54,107 bases of DNA, taken from IMG/VR virus record IMGVR_UViG_3300046373_000246, positions 1 to 54,107 of that record, one strand, 5' to 3'. The notes beneath the pieces were generated by a model. It was given only the letters and a program-made list of their open reading frames with translations, was not told the origin of the DNA and ran no database searches. Source of the stretch: a virus. The translations under genes and the position numbers were made by a program. Below, in pieces: positions 46,778-54,107 of this stretch. How positions within the stretch are numbered: position 1 is the first letter of the stretch; each line of letters begins with the position of its first letter.

Positions 46778-49700
46778 GCGGCGGCGTCAGAAAACTTGCC
46801 TCTGTTGTGGTTGGTGCGGTTGTTGGCTTTGCCCAAGGCGGCCCGTGGGGCGCGGTCGCCGGCGCTGCGCTGGCCTTCTACGCATCGGAACAGCAGGAAA
46901 AGCTCAACACCAAATCGCCACTGCGCGACAACGAGCCGTCGGCGCAAACCGTTCGGTCGTCGAAGGCGCCGGTCCGTTTCATCCTTGGCCGAGTGTCCAC
47001 CGGCGGCGTGCTGGTCTGGGCGCAAGAGCAACCAGGTGCGCAGGGTGAGGGTGAGTGGTTGCACCTGGTGTACGTGCTGTGCGAAGGCCCGATCGCAGCG
47101 CTCGAAAATATCTACCTGGGCGAGGAAGAGATCGGCAGCTACGGCGCGCAGGCGACCTATGAGTTGGTGGTCAACCCGACTCAGGTGAACGCCTTCCTGA
47201 AGGCCAATTGCCCAGACTGGAAGGACAGCCAGATCGGCCGGAGCCTGTCATTCGTTCGGGTTTCGCTGCAGTACAGCGCAGAGAAATTCCCGTCGGGCAT
47301 CCCGGATACCCGTTTCGTGGTGCGCGGCCGCAATGACGTGTACGACCCACGCACCGGTACCGCGGTTTACAGCGCCAATACCGCGCTGCATCTGCTTTGG
47401 TTCCTGCGCGCGCGTTGCGGAGTGCCGGACGACGAGATTGTGTTCGAAACCTTCGCCAGCGCTGCCAACGTGTGCGATGAGGCCCTGACCAATGCCGATG
47501 GCTCGACCAGCCAACGCTATCGCAGCGGCTGCGTGATCGGCGCAGACGAGCAGCGCACGGGAGTGCTGCAGAAGCTTGAAGCGGCCTGCGGTGGGCACCT
47601 GATCCGTGTTGGTGGTCGCTGGATGCTTCAGGCGGGCGCGTACTACGGCCCGTATGACTTCGAGATCACCGAGGACATGGTGATCGGCACTGTCACCGGC
47701 AGCACCGAGCCGACCAACGACTCGGCGATCAACACCGTCCGGGGCACGTTCATTGACCCGTCGCAGTCATGGACGGAAACCGATTACCCGGAGGTCAGTG
47801 TTGCCGAATGGATCGTTGAGGACGGCGGCGAGGCGGCAGAAACGCTGACCTATTCCTACGTCACCGATCCATATCAGGCTCAGCGCCTGGCGAACATGGA
47901 GTTGCGCCGGCGCCGCGCGGGCGGGGCGATCAGCATTCCGATGAACTTTTCCGGCTATAACTGCCGGCCGGGGCGCGTGGTGCGGGTCAACCTGCCGTCG
48001 CTGAACATTCTGGGCGAGTTCATCGTCTCGGACTGGTCCATGGGCGACAGCGAAGGCTGCACCGTCCAGGTCAAACAATACGAAGCGGCGATCTTCGATG
48101 ATGCCGTGGGCCAGCCCTACAACCCGATCGGCTTTATCAATCTGCCGGCTGGTGGTCTCGGTACGCCGAGCGCACTGACATGGACGCAGGACACTACCGC
48201 CGAGGTGACTCAAGGCGTACTTTCGTGGCTTCCACCGACTGGAATCGTGAAGGAATACATCGTCATCGTCCGGCAGGGCGCGAGCGCGGTGCAGTCGCAC
48301 AACGTGCCGGCCACCTCGACGGAGATCGCCATCAACGGTCTTCCGTCTGGAAGCTACACAATGAGTGTGGCGGCGGTAGGGCCGATGGCGCGTTCTGGTG
48401 AGGCGACGATCACCGTCAGCATCAACGGGCCGCCCATTCCAGAGAGCTGCGTGGTGCAGTCCTCGATCGACAGCATCGTGCTGATCCCAAGCAATTCACA
48501 AAACGGGCTGAACGGAGGTACCTACGAATATTTCTTCAGTACATCACCAACGGCAACCTCCGCTGATGCCGAGTACCTGGGTCAGGGCCTTACGTTCACC
48601 CACAACGGGTTGGGTTTCTGGACGAACTACTACTACTTCATCCGCTCATCCAATGCCTATGGGAAAAGCTCCTTCCTTTATGTCCCGGCACAGACCTCGA
48701 ACGACGTTTCGGCTTACCTCGCAGCTCTGGCTGGGAAAATTGGCCGTACCGAGCTGGGACAGGACATTGTCGATGAAATCGACAAAATCCCTGGACTTCA
48801 AGAGCAGATAGACGCACTCGACAATATCCTGGTGTACGACCCGGAAAAGACTTACCTGAAGGACGACATGGTGCAGCAGGGGCAGCGGCTTTATCAGGCG
48901 TTGCAGCCGGTACCGGTGAACACGCCGCCGCCAAACGGGGTGTATTGGCTGGATGTTGGTCAGAGCCTGGTAATTGCCAACGGTTTGGCCCAGCAGGTGG
49001 CGACCAATACCGTCGATATCACCGAGCTTGACGGCGTGGTTACTGCGCAAGCGACTGCGTTCGAAGCGCTGCGAGCGTCCTCGCGCGACGACAATGCCGA
49101 GGGCGAGCTGGCGGATGCGCTGAAGGGTTGGACCAGTACGTCGAGCATCGCTGAGGAGTCGAAGGTAAGTGCTTCAGCAACGGAAGCTGTCGCGAAACGA
49201 ACTACCACTCTCGACGCCAAAATCGGCGAGAACTCGGCGAACATCACGACGCTTGAACAGGTCGTGGCGACCAACCAGCAGGCCACAGCGCAGCAACTCG
49301 TCCAGCTGAGGGTGTCGGTGGACGACAACAGCGCCGCAATTCAGCAGACCTCAACAGCCTACGCGGATACAGCTGGCAAACTCACCACCATGTGGTCGGT
49401 GAAGATGCAGGTAACGGCAAGCGGGCAGTACGTCGCCGCCGGTATTGGCCTGGGCATCGAGAACACGGGAGCCGGGCTACAAAGCCAGTTTCTGGTCGCC
49501 GCTGACCGGTTCGCGATCGTCAACTCCATTGCCGGCGGCGCCGTCTCGGTGCCGTTTGCGGTGCAGGGTGGTCAGGTGTTCATGAACTCCGCGTTCATCC
49601 AGGACGGCAGCATCACGATGCTGAAGATCGGCCAGTATCTGCAATCCGATAACTACATTGCTGGCACGCAGGGTTGGCGCTTGGATAAAGCCGGAAATCT

Positions 49701-49815
49701 TGAGTTCAATGGCCCAGCACCAGGCGGTGGCAGACTCACGATGACCAACCGAGCGATTAAGGTCTACGACCAAAATGGCGTGAAGCGCGTTCAATTAGGG
49801 GATCTCGACGCATGA
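46774..49815 (+). CDS. Tail tip / central fibre protein J-like
   Basis: A 1013-residue host-specificity protein of the lambda J type. The N-terminal ~550 residues include the conserved J core (VRSSKAPVRFILGRVSTGGVLVWAQ, CEGPIAALENIYLGEEEIGSYG, FLRARCGVPDDEI). A fibronectin-like region follows (about 460-560, ALTWTQDTTAEVTQGVLSWLPPTGIVKEY...). A helical coiled region (about 650-850) and a C-terminal receptor-tip domain (DQNGVKRVQLGDLDA) finish it. It sits at the tail tip and decides which receptor is bound. Confidence 0.92.
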   Translation: MSGGVRKLASVVVGAVVGFAQGGPWGAVAGAALAFYASEQQEKLNTKSPLRDNEPSAQTVRSSKAPVRFILGRVSTGGVLVWAQEQPGAQGEGEWLHLVYVLCEGPIAALENIYLGEEEIGSYGAQATYELVVNPTQVNAFLKANCPDWKDSQIGRSLSFVRVSLQYSAEKFPSGIPDTRFVVRGRNDVYDPRTGTAVYSANTALHLLWFLRARCGVPDDEIVFETFASAANVCDEALTNADGSTSQRYRSGCVIGADEQRTGVLQKLEAACGGHLIRVGGRWMLQAGAYYGPYDFEITEDMVIGTVTGSTEPTNDSAINTVRGTFIDPSQSWTETDYPEVSVAEWIVEDGGEAAETLTYSYVTDPYQAQRLANMELRRRRAGGAISIPMNFSGYNCRPGRVVRVNLPSLNILGEFIVSDWSMGDSEGCTVQVKQYEAAIFDDAVGQPYNPIGFINLPAGGLGTPSALTWTQDTTAEVTQGVLSWLPPTGIVKEYIVIVRQGASAVQSHNVPATSTEIAINGLPSGSYTMSVAAVGPMARSGEATITVSINGPPIPESCVVQSSIDSIVLIPSNSQNGLNGGTYEYFFSTSPTATSADAEYLGQGLTFTHNGLGFWTNYYYFIRSSNAYGKSSFLYVPAQTSNDVSAYLAALAGKIGRTELGQDIVDEIDKIPGLQEQIDALDNILVYDPEKTYLKDDMVQQGQRLYQALQPVPVNTPPPNGVYWLDVGQSLVIANGLAQQVATNTVDITELDGVVTAQATAFEALRASSRDDNAEGELADALKGWTSTSSIAEESKVSASATEAVAKRTTTLDAKIGENSANITTLEQVVATNQQATAQQLVQLRVSVDDNSAAIQQTSTAYADTAGKLTTMWSVKMQVTASGQYVAAGIGLGIENTGAGLQSQFLVAADRFAIVNSIAGGAVSVPFAVQGGQVFMNSAFIQDGSITMLKIGQYLQSDNYIAGTQGWRLDKAGNLEFNGPAPGGGRLTMTNRAIKVYDQNGVKRVQLGDLDA

Positions 49816-50165
49816 CTTATGGAGCAAGAGTCTGGGACGAGAATGGCAATCTCGGGATGGACACCAACAGCTTCACCTATCAGGTGCTGTGGCAGGGCGT
49901 GATCGACTTCAGCGGCACCACGCCCAGCTACACGTTCAACATCCCCGGTTTCAATCCCGCAAACTGCGTGTTCATGATCATCCCGACAAGGGCTCAGGAC
50001 GTTCAGTCGTCCGAGCTGGACGGTGGCGGGAATGCAAAATCCTACCCCTACGTGACAACCGCGGTCGGGCAGGTGGTGGTCAGGCCGAAAAACCCCTCGG
50101 CCAGCGCCTCCACTTCACAGACGCGGATTATTGCCAAGGCTTATGCCATCAGGTACTCGACATGA
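49812..50165 (+). CDS. Small tail tip or fibre protein
   Basis: A 117-residue beta-rich protein (TYGARVWDENGNLGMDTNSFTYQVL...), ATGA-coupled to J and to the next gene. The theme YGARVWDENG recurs as YGMRLWDQNG in the next protein, so the two may share a domain. It is probably a tail-tip decoration or fibre component. Confidence 0.62.
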   Translation: MTYGARVWDENGNLGMDTNSFTYQVLWQGVIDFSGTTPSYTFNIPGFNPANCVFMIIPTRAQDVQSSELDGGGNAKSYPYVTTAVGQVVVRPKNPSASASTSQTRIIAKAYAIRYST

Positions 50166-50824
50166 GCTACGGCTTTCAGAGCATCAACGACAACTCGTTT
50201 GTCCAGATCGATTCCGAGACGCCCAGGCTCTGCGTTCTGACAAAGGGCGCGTACTCTGGCACCACGAACGCATCCGGGGTCTTTGCAAGGCCGGTGACCA
50301 GCACCGATCCGCCGCTGGTGTTCATTCGCCCAACCCAGACAGGTTCGATACAGGTGCCGATCTCAGTCTGGTTTACCGGTGGCCCGGGAAACTGGACAGG
50401 CTTCTCCATGAAAGCGTCCAACGTCGACGGCACGCTCAGTGGTCAATATTTCGTGGCGGCTTGGGCGTCCATGGGGACGGCGGCTTACGGTATGCGGCTG
50501 TGGGATCAAAATGGCGGCCTTGTCTACGACAGCGGCGCGCCGGCAGTGGTGGTGACTTTCGCCGCTGGAAACTGGACATACCTTGGCGATGAAGTGCTGG
50601 TCGTGGGGCGCCGTTACATCTGGGGCATCAGCAAAGCCCTGGGCGTGGGCGAATACCTTTCCATCAACGCGTTCGCCATGAACTGCCACAACAACGCTAC
50701 CGGCGGCGGCTGCGCGATTGGCGTCGACTACGCGGGCGGCCGAATCATGATGTACAGCCTCGCAACAACAGCCTGGACCGATCAAGGCCACCGGCCATTC
50801 CTCTGCGCCAAATTGCTGGCCTGA
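50162..50824 (+). CDS. Tail tip or fibre protein
   Basis: A 220-residue protein, Gly/Thr/Trp-rich and probably all beta, with a central YGMRLWDQNGGLVYDSGAP repeat of the previous gene's opening motif. ATGA-coupled upstream. It lies between J and the larger fibre gene. It may form the side tip of the tail and take part in adsorption. Confidence 0.62.
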   Translation: MSYGFQSINDNSFVQIDSETPRLCVLTKGAYSGTTNASGVFARPVTSTDPPLVFIRPTQTGSIQVPISVWFTGGPGNWTGFSMKASNVDGTLSGQYFVAAWASMGTAAYGMRLWDQNGGLVYDSGAPAVVVTFAAGNWTYLGDEVLVVGRRYIWGISKALGVGEYLSINAFAMNCHNNATGGGCAIGVDYAGGRIMMYSLATTAWTDQGHRPFLCAKLLA

Positions 50825-50850
50825 GCCTAATACTTATCTGGAGATAATCG

Positions 50851-52029
50851 ATGCCCTGGTACAAATCAGGAACGGTCGCTGTCACCCTGAATTCCAACGC
50901 CGTGATCGGCACCGGCACCGCGTTCATTTCGAACGGTCGGGTTGGCGATGCGTTTCGCGGCCCGGATGGGCGATGGTACGAAGTCACCAACATTGCCAGC
51001 GACACGGCGCTTTCCATTTCGCCGCCCTACCAGTCCACGAGTGGATCCGGCGCAGGCTATGCGCTGGCGCCGATGCAGGGCTACGTCAAGGATTCCGCTG
51101 ATGCCCTGCGGTTGCTGGTCAATCAGTACGGCGCGAAGCTGGCCGCACTCGGCACGACCGGCAACTACGATATTTTGCCCGTTTCCAAAGGCGGCACCGG
51201 TGGCGCCACCCAGTTGGATGCACAGAGCGCCCTGAACCTGGTGCGGCAAACATCCGCCTTAGACAGAACTGCGAACAGTGTCCTGATCGTTGGCGCCTTT
51301 GGCCGGATGGGAACTGGCGGCGTACAGCAGGCCAACACGGTCGATGCAAACAGCCTGACCGTTCAGGGCCGCTACACCTTCGCTTCGGGCGGGCTCAACC
51401 TGCCGGAATCGACCTGCAGCATTGAGCATGATCCTCACGCCGCTGCCGGGTATGCGTCCCAACTCGCCCAAGGTCTGACCAGCAACAACCTGTACCACCG
51501 AACCCAAGTGGCCGGGACATGGGGGGCGTGGGCCCCGATTGTCAGGGGTGGGGCCAACAGCACCATCACTTCGCTGACTGGCCTGACGACAGCGCTGTCA
51601 ATCGATCAAGGTGGTACCGGCAACACAACGGGCACAGCAGCAAGGCTCGCTGCGGCCGCCATGCTCGGCACCGTGGCTCAGGCCGGCGGCGTTCCTACGG
51701 GTGCCATTGTCGAGACGAGCACCAATAGCAATGGCACGTATACAAAGTTTCTCGACGGGACCTTGATCTGTCAGGGCTCCATGCCGGACTTTGCCGTCGC
51801 CGCCGGCGCAGTGGCCACCGTTTCGTCGACGGCCACATTCCCGGCCCTTTTCATCAACACCAACTACTACTTCGACTGCGTGGGTTCGCCGAACGCGAGC
51901 AACGACATCTTCGGATTCACCGGAGTCAACGCCAAGGCGGTGCACAGTGCAACCCGGGTTTTCCGTAATGGCGCCACCGCCCAGTCCATCATCAACTGCC
52001 GTTATTTGGCCGTCGGGAGGTGGTTCTGA
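50851..52029 (+). CDS. Tail fibre protein
   Basis: A 392-residue fibre. The N-terminal ~80 residues (WYKSGTVAVTLNSNAVIGTGTAFIS...GDAFRGPDGRWYEVTNI) form a tail-attachment domain. The middle carries the fibre motifs PVSKGGTGGATQLDAQSALNL and DQGGTGNTTGTAARL. The C-terminal ~130 residues are a receptor-binding tip. It overlaps the assembly chaperone by one base (TGATG). It is the likely main host-range determinant along with J. Confidence 0.82.
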   Translation: MPWYKSGTVAVTLNSNAVIGTGTAFISNGRVGDAFRGPDGRWYEVTNIASDTALSISPPYQSTSGSGAGYALAPMQGYVKDSADALRLLVNQYGAKLAALGTTGNYDILPVSKGGTGGATQLDAQSALNLVRQTSALDRTANSVLIVGAFGRMGTGGVQQANTVDANSLTVQGRYTFASGGLNLPESTCSIEHDPHAAAGYASQLAQGLTSNNLYHRTQVAGTWGAWAPIVRGGANSTITSLTGLTTALSIDQGGTGNTTGTAARLAAAAMLGTVAQAGGVPTGAIVETSTNSNGTYTKFLDGTLICQGSMPDFAVAAGAVATVSSTATFPALFINTNYYFDCVGSPNASNDIFGFTGVNAKAVHSATRVFRNGATAQSIINCRYLAVGRWF

Positions 52030-52745
52030 TGATCATCAATCTTTCACCACAGCGGCGCGACGACACACTGCGCGCAGTCCGAATCGGCGATAACCTCACG
52101 GTCAACGGCGAGGTGTTCGACTTCGCTCAAGTAGCTGATGGCGACACGCTGCCCTGGGCGGCAATTGGCTCGGAATGGTTCGCGGGCGACGTTGAGCGTA
52201 TCGACGGTCAGTTGGTCGTCACGCTCTGGCTGCCCAATCCTTGGAACTCCAGCCCGGAACAGGCGTTTCCGGTGCCACTGCTGAACGTGCCGGACGGCGA
52301 AGTGCTGTTGCCGCAGCCGCTGCCGGTAGAGGGCGAGGCAGCGGCGCCGCTGTCAGGGCCTCGGGATCAGGAACGCCCAGGGTCTATTGACTGGTCCTTG
52401 CTGGTCACCGCGAAGATGAAGGCAGCCGCTGCCGCCGCAGCGCAACTCACCCAGATGAAAGCCTTGCTCGCCAGCAAGAACGCCTCGGCCAACGCCCAGA
52501 TCCTGCGAATTCAGGATCGCGTCGACACGCTGGGCTACGGCATCGACACGGGCGAGGCGACAGAGGCAGATGAGATCGAGCAGGGTGCGCTGATGGTCAG
52601 CCTGAAAGCCTGGAAGGCCCACAAGTTTTCGCTGGGTAAGGTCACCAGCCAGGCCACTTGGCCGACCGCGCCGGCCTGGCCAGCGGAACCTGCTATCCCC
52701 GATATTGAAGCATCGCCGATGGCGCGAGTGCCTGACGACGTCTGA
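52029..52745 (+). CDS. Tail fibre assembly chaperone-like protein
   Basis: A 238-residue protein after the fibre gene. It has an N-terminal beta part (INLSPQRRDDTLRAVRIGDNLTVNGEVFDF), a P-rich linker, an A-rich coil (KMKAAAAAAAQLTQMKALLASKNASANAQIL) and a C-terminal helical WPTAPAWPAEP-containing tail. The position and layout fit Tfa-type chaperones that fold the fibre tip. Confidence 0.68.
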   Translation: MIINLSPQRRDDTLRAVRIGDNLTVNGEVFDFAQVADGDTLPWAAIGSEWFAGDVERIDGQLVVTLWLPNPWNSSPEQAFPVPLLNVPDGEVLLPQPLPVEGEAAAPLSGPRDQERPGSIDWSLLVTAKMKAAAAAAAQLTQMKALLASKNASANAQILRIQDRVDTLGYGIDTGEATEADEIEQGALMVSLKAWKAHKFSLGKVTSQATWPTAPAWPAEPAIPDIEASPMARVPDDV

Positions 52746-52763
52746 GCTTTGCAAATCCTGAAA

Positions 52764-52789
52764 ACCCGCCGACGTGCGGGTATTTTTTT
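52764..52789 (+). terminator. Terminator before the endolysin gene
   Basis: ACCCGC/GCGGGT stem (52764-52769, 52776-52781) with a run of seven T. It is followed by GCCTGGAGAAA, the same leader as in front of the tape measure. Confidence 0.8.
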
Positions 52790-52804
52790 GCCTGGAGAAA
52801 AGTG

Positions 52805-53227
52805 ATGCCTGTAACTGAAAAAGACCGCGATATCCTTGCCCGCACGCTTTGGGGCGAGGCCCGTGGCGAAGGCACCGCCGGCCAGATCGCCGTGGCCTGG
52901 ACGATCCGCAACCGAGTGTTCGACGGAAAGACCAATTCGTGGTGGGGGGAGGGCTATGCTGGCGTCTGCCAGAAGCCGTACCAGTTCAGCTGCTGGAACA
53001 AGACCGACCCGAACTATCAGTTTCTGATTGGCGTGAAGGAAATCCCGTTCCGCGAACTGGCGCAGTGCCGGATTGCCGCTGACCAAGTGATTGACGGAAA
53101 GGTGCCAGATCCCACCGGCGGCGCCACGCACTACTACGCCGCAAGCATCAAGGCGCCGACCTGGACGGCAAAGGCCAAGCAGACGCTCAAGCTGGGTGGC
53201 CACGTCTTCTTCAAGGATGTGCCGTGA
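52805..53227 (+). CDS. Endolysin, SleB-type cell wall hydrolase
   Basis: A 140-residue lytic enzyme of the SleB / Hydrolase_2 family. DILARTLWGEARGEGTAGQIAVAWTIRNRV carries the catalytic Glu in the GEARGE motif, with the family's GVCQKPYQFSCWNK segment and GATHYYA near the end. It would degrade peptidoglycan for lysis. There is no signal peptide, so it needs the holin. The ATG at 52805 with GGAG upstream is preferred to a GTG just before it. Confidence 0.85.
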   Translation: MPVTEKDRDILARTLWGEARGEGTAGQIAVAWTIRNRVFDGKTNSWWGEGYAGVCQKPYQFSCWNKTDPNYQFLIGVKEIPFRELAQCRIAADQVIDGKVPDPTGGATHYYAASIKAPTWTAKAKQTLKLGGHVFFKDVP

Positions 53228-53742
53228 TGGCCGTGCCGTGGAAAACGGTGGGCGCGGTGGCACTGGTGCTGATCGGTGCCGGCAGCGCCTGGCAGTTTCA
53301 GGACTGGCGCTACGGGCGGCAATTGGCCGAGCAGGCCCGGCTGCACGCCGACACCCTCAATCAACTGACTTCGGCTGCCGCCACCGCGCAGCAGGCCGAG
53401 CAGGACAAGCGCCTGGCGCTCGAGCAGCAGCTGGCGGCCAGCGAGCAAACCCACTTCAGGAAAATGACCGATGCTCAACGTGACCAAGATCGCCTGCGCG
53501 ATCGCCTTGCCACTTCTGATTTGCGGCTGTCAGTCCTCCTCGACGCAGCCGACGCAGCCGACGCTGCCAAAGGCTGTGGGGTGCCAGCCACCGCCGGCAC
53601 CGGCGGCGTGGATCATGCAGCCGTACGAGCCCGACTTGACCCAGCGCATGCTCAACGAATTATCGCCATCACCGAGACCGGCGACCGGGGGCTGATTGCT
53701 CTGCAGGCGTGCCAAGACTACGTCCGATCCGTTTCCCGCTGA
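53227..53742 (+). CDS. Rz-type inner-membrane spanin
   Basis: A 171-residue protein with an N-terminal membrane anchor (TVGAVALVLIGAGSAWQF, about 7-24) and a long periplasmic coiled coil (LAEQARLHADTLNQLTSAAATAQQAEQDKRLALEQQLAASEQ). This is the i-spanin layout, and the Rz1 lipoprotein gene is nested inside in another frame. Rz and Rz1 fuse inner and outer membranes in the last step of lysis. It overlaps the endolysin stop (TGATG). Confidence 0.85.
   Translation: MAVPWKTVGAVALVLIGAGSAWQFQDWRYGRQLAEQARLHADTLNQLTSAAATAQQAEQDKRLALEQQLAASEQTHFRKMTDAQRDQDRLRDRLATSDLRLSVLLDAADAADAAKGCGVPATAGTGGVDHAAVRARLDPAHAQRIIAITETGDRGLIALQACQDYVRSVSR
53471..53695 (+). CDS. Rz1-type outer-membrane spanin lipoprotein (nested in Rz)
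   Basis: A 74-residue lipoprotein fully inside the Rz gene in the +1 frame. The signal peptide MLNVTKIACAIALPLLICG ends in a lipobox-like ICGC with the lipidated Cys at 20, then a Ser/Thr/Pro-rich mature chain (STQPTQPTLPKAV...PPPAPAAW). The nested lambda-style arrangement and Pro-rich chain support the assignment. Confidence 0.8.
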   Translation: MLNVTKIACAIALPLLICGCQSSSTQPTQPTLPKAVGCQPPPAPAAWIMQPYEPDLTQRMLNELSPSPRPATGG

Positions 53743-54107
53743 TGAGGGAAGGGGTCTTTGAACGGACTGTCTCCCTTGAGAGTTCGTATTTGGGTATTGA
53801 GTTCGCTGATGTGCCTGTTCTTCGCCATCAGCTCCCAGTTGCTGCGAGTTTCGATGTCGTTGGCGCGACTGTTAGCCTCCGCAGCTTCAGCCTTGGCTGT
53901 GGTCAGTTGTGACCGGAGGGTGTCGCACTCCTTGCTGATCTCGGTGTGCATCTCGACCAGCTTGAATATCCGTTCCCTGGCTTGGCGCAGTTGCAGGTTC
54001 AGTTCCTCGAACTCGTTTTCGTAGAGGGCGAGCTGGTGCTGGCAGGTTTCGAGCGGGGTCGGACAGCCGAGCCAGTCGTCGGTGTTTTCGATATCGGAGG
54101 GATCCAC
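53718..54107 (-). CDS. Coiled-coil phage protein at the right edge (possibly partial)
   Basis: At least 129 residues, on the minus strand, overlapping the end of Rz tail to tail by 25 bases. The first residues (DPSDIENTDDWLGCPTPLETCQHQL) are acidic, then a long coiled coil with many L/E/R heptads fills the rest. The frame begins with GTG at the last base of the window and may continue further, so the start is uncertain. It could be a lysogeny or lysis-control gene at the right end of the prophage; no family is recognised. Confidence 0.5.
   Translation of the reverse strand: MDPSDIENTDDWLGCPTPLETCQHQLALYENEFEELNLQLRQARERIFKLVEMHTEISKECDTLRSQLTTAKAEAAEANSRANDIETRSNWELMAKNRHISELNTQIRTLKGDSPFKDPFPHQRETDRT

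Noticed and set aside
1-54107. tRNA genes, CRISPR arrays or insertion sequences
   Set aside because: No cloverleaf sequence, no regularly spaced repeat-spacer array and no transposase were recognised on reading both strands.

Overview
This window is almost entirely one integrated, lambda-like siphovirus prophage in a Pseudomonas chromosome. The evidence for the host is the flanking PBP7-type endopeptidase gene pbpG (1-939), the high-GC codon use, and several phage families I associate with Pseudomonas prophages (for example the DUF1654-like protein at 16761). The left boundary lies between the pbpG start and the integrase stop (about 940-1071). The right boundary is not clearly visible: the last readable genes are lysis genes (to 53742) and a coiled-coil gene on the minus strand that may run off the window.

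Layout. 1072-16220 is the leftward early arm: integrase and an overlapping excisionase, a run of small coupled phage genes, a C5-cytosine and an N6-adenine methyltransferase, a YqaJ/lambda-Exo-like nuclease, an ERF annealing protein, a coiled-coil protein and tiny membrane proteins. Two plus-strand cargo genes (6324 and 8902) interrupt it. About 0.94 kb of non-coding DNA (14501-15440) is packed with long inverted repeats. 16.6-20.1 kb is the immunity region: an operator cluster (16658-16714), a DUF1654-like gene, a three-gene toxin-antitoxin operon, a CI-type S24 repressor, a second operator cluster with the same half-sites (19397-19446) and a Cro-like gene. 20.2-24.7 kb is the rightward early arm: Rha/Ant antirepressor, replication initiator with five internal iterons, NinB, NinG and a protein in the position of Q.

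24.9-53.7 kb is the late region: a self-contained moron, holin pair, an Acb2-like anti-CBASS cyclic-nucleotide sponge, terminase, portal, head, connector and tail genes, the tail tip protein J, fibre genes, endolysin and nested Rz/Rz1. A regulatory island (39066-41838) sits between the tail assembly chaperone G/GT and the tape measure. It holds an FtsK-gamma-like protein, a P22 immI-like Mnt/Arc/Ant module with a well-formed operator-promoter, and a superinfection-immunity protein with its own promoter and terminators.

The most interesting unexplained signals are: a 36-bp dyad (13-10-13 geometry) present three times across the phage with compensatory changes between arms; the structured non-coding block at 14.5-15.4 kb; the phage-borne FtsK-gamma domain; and the immI island inside the tail operon. 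Family names were recognised by eye from the translated sequence; no database search was run.
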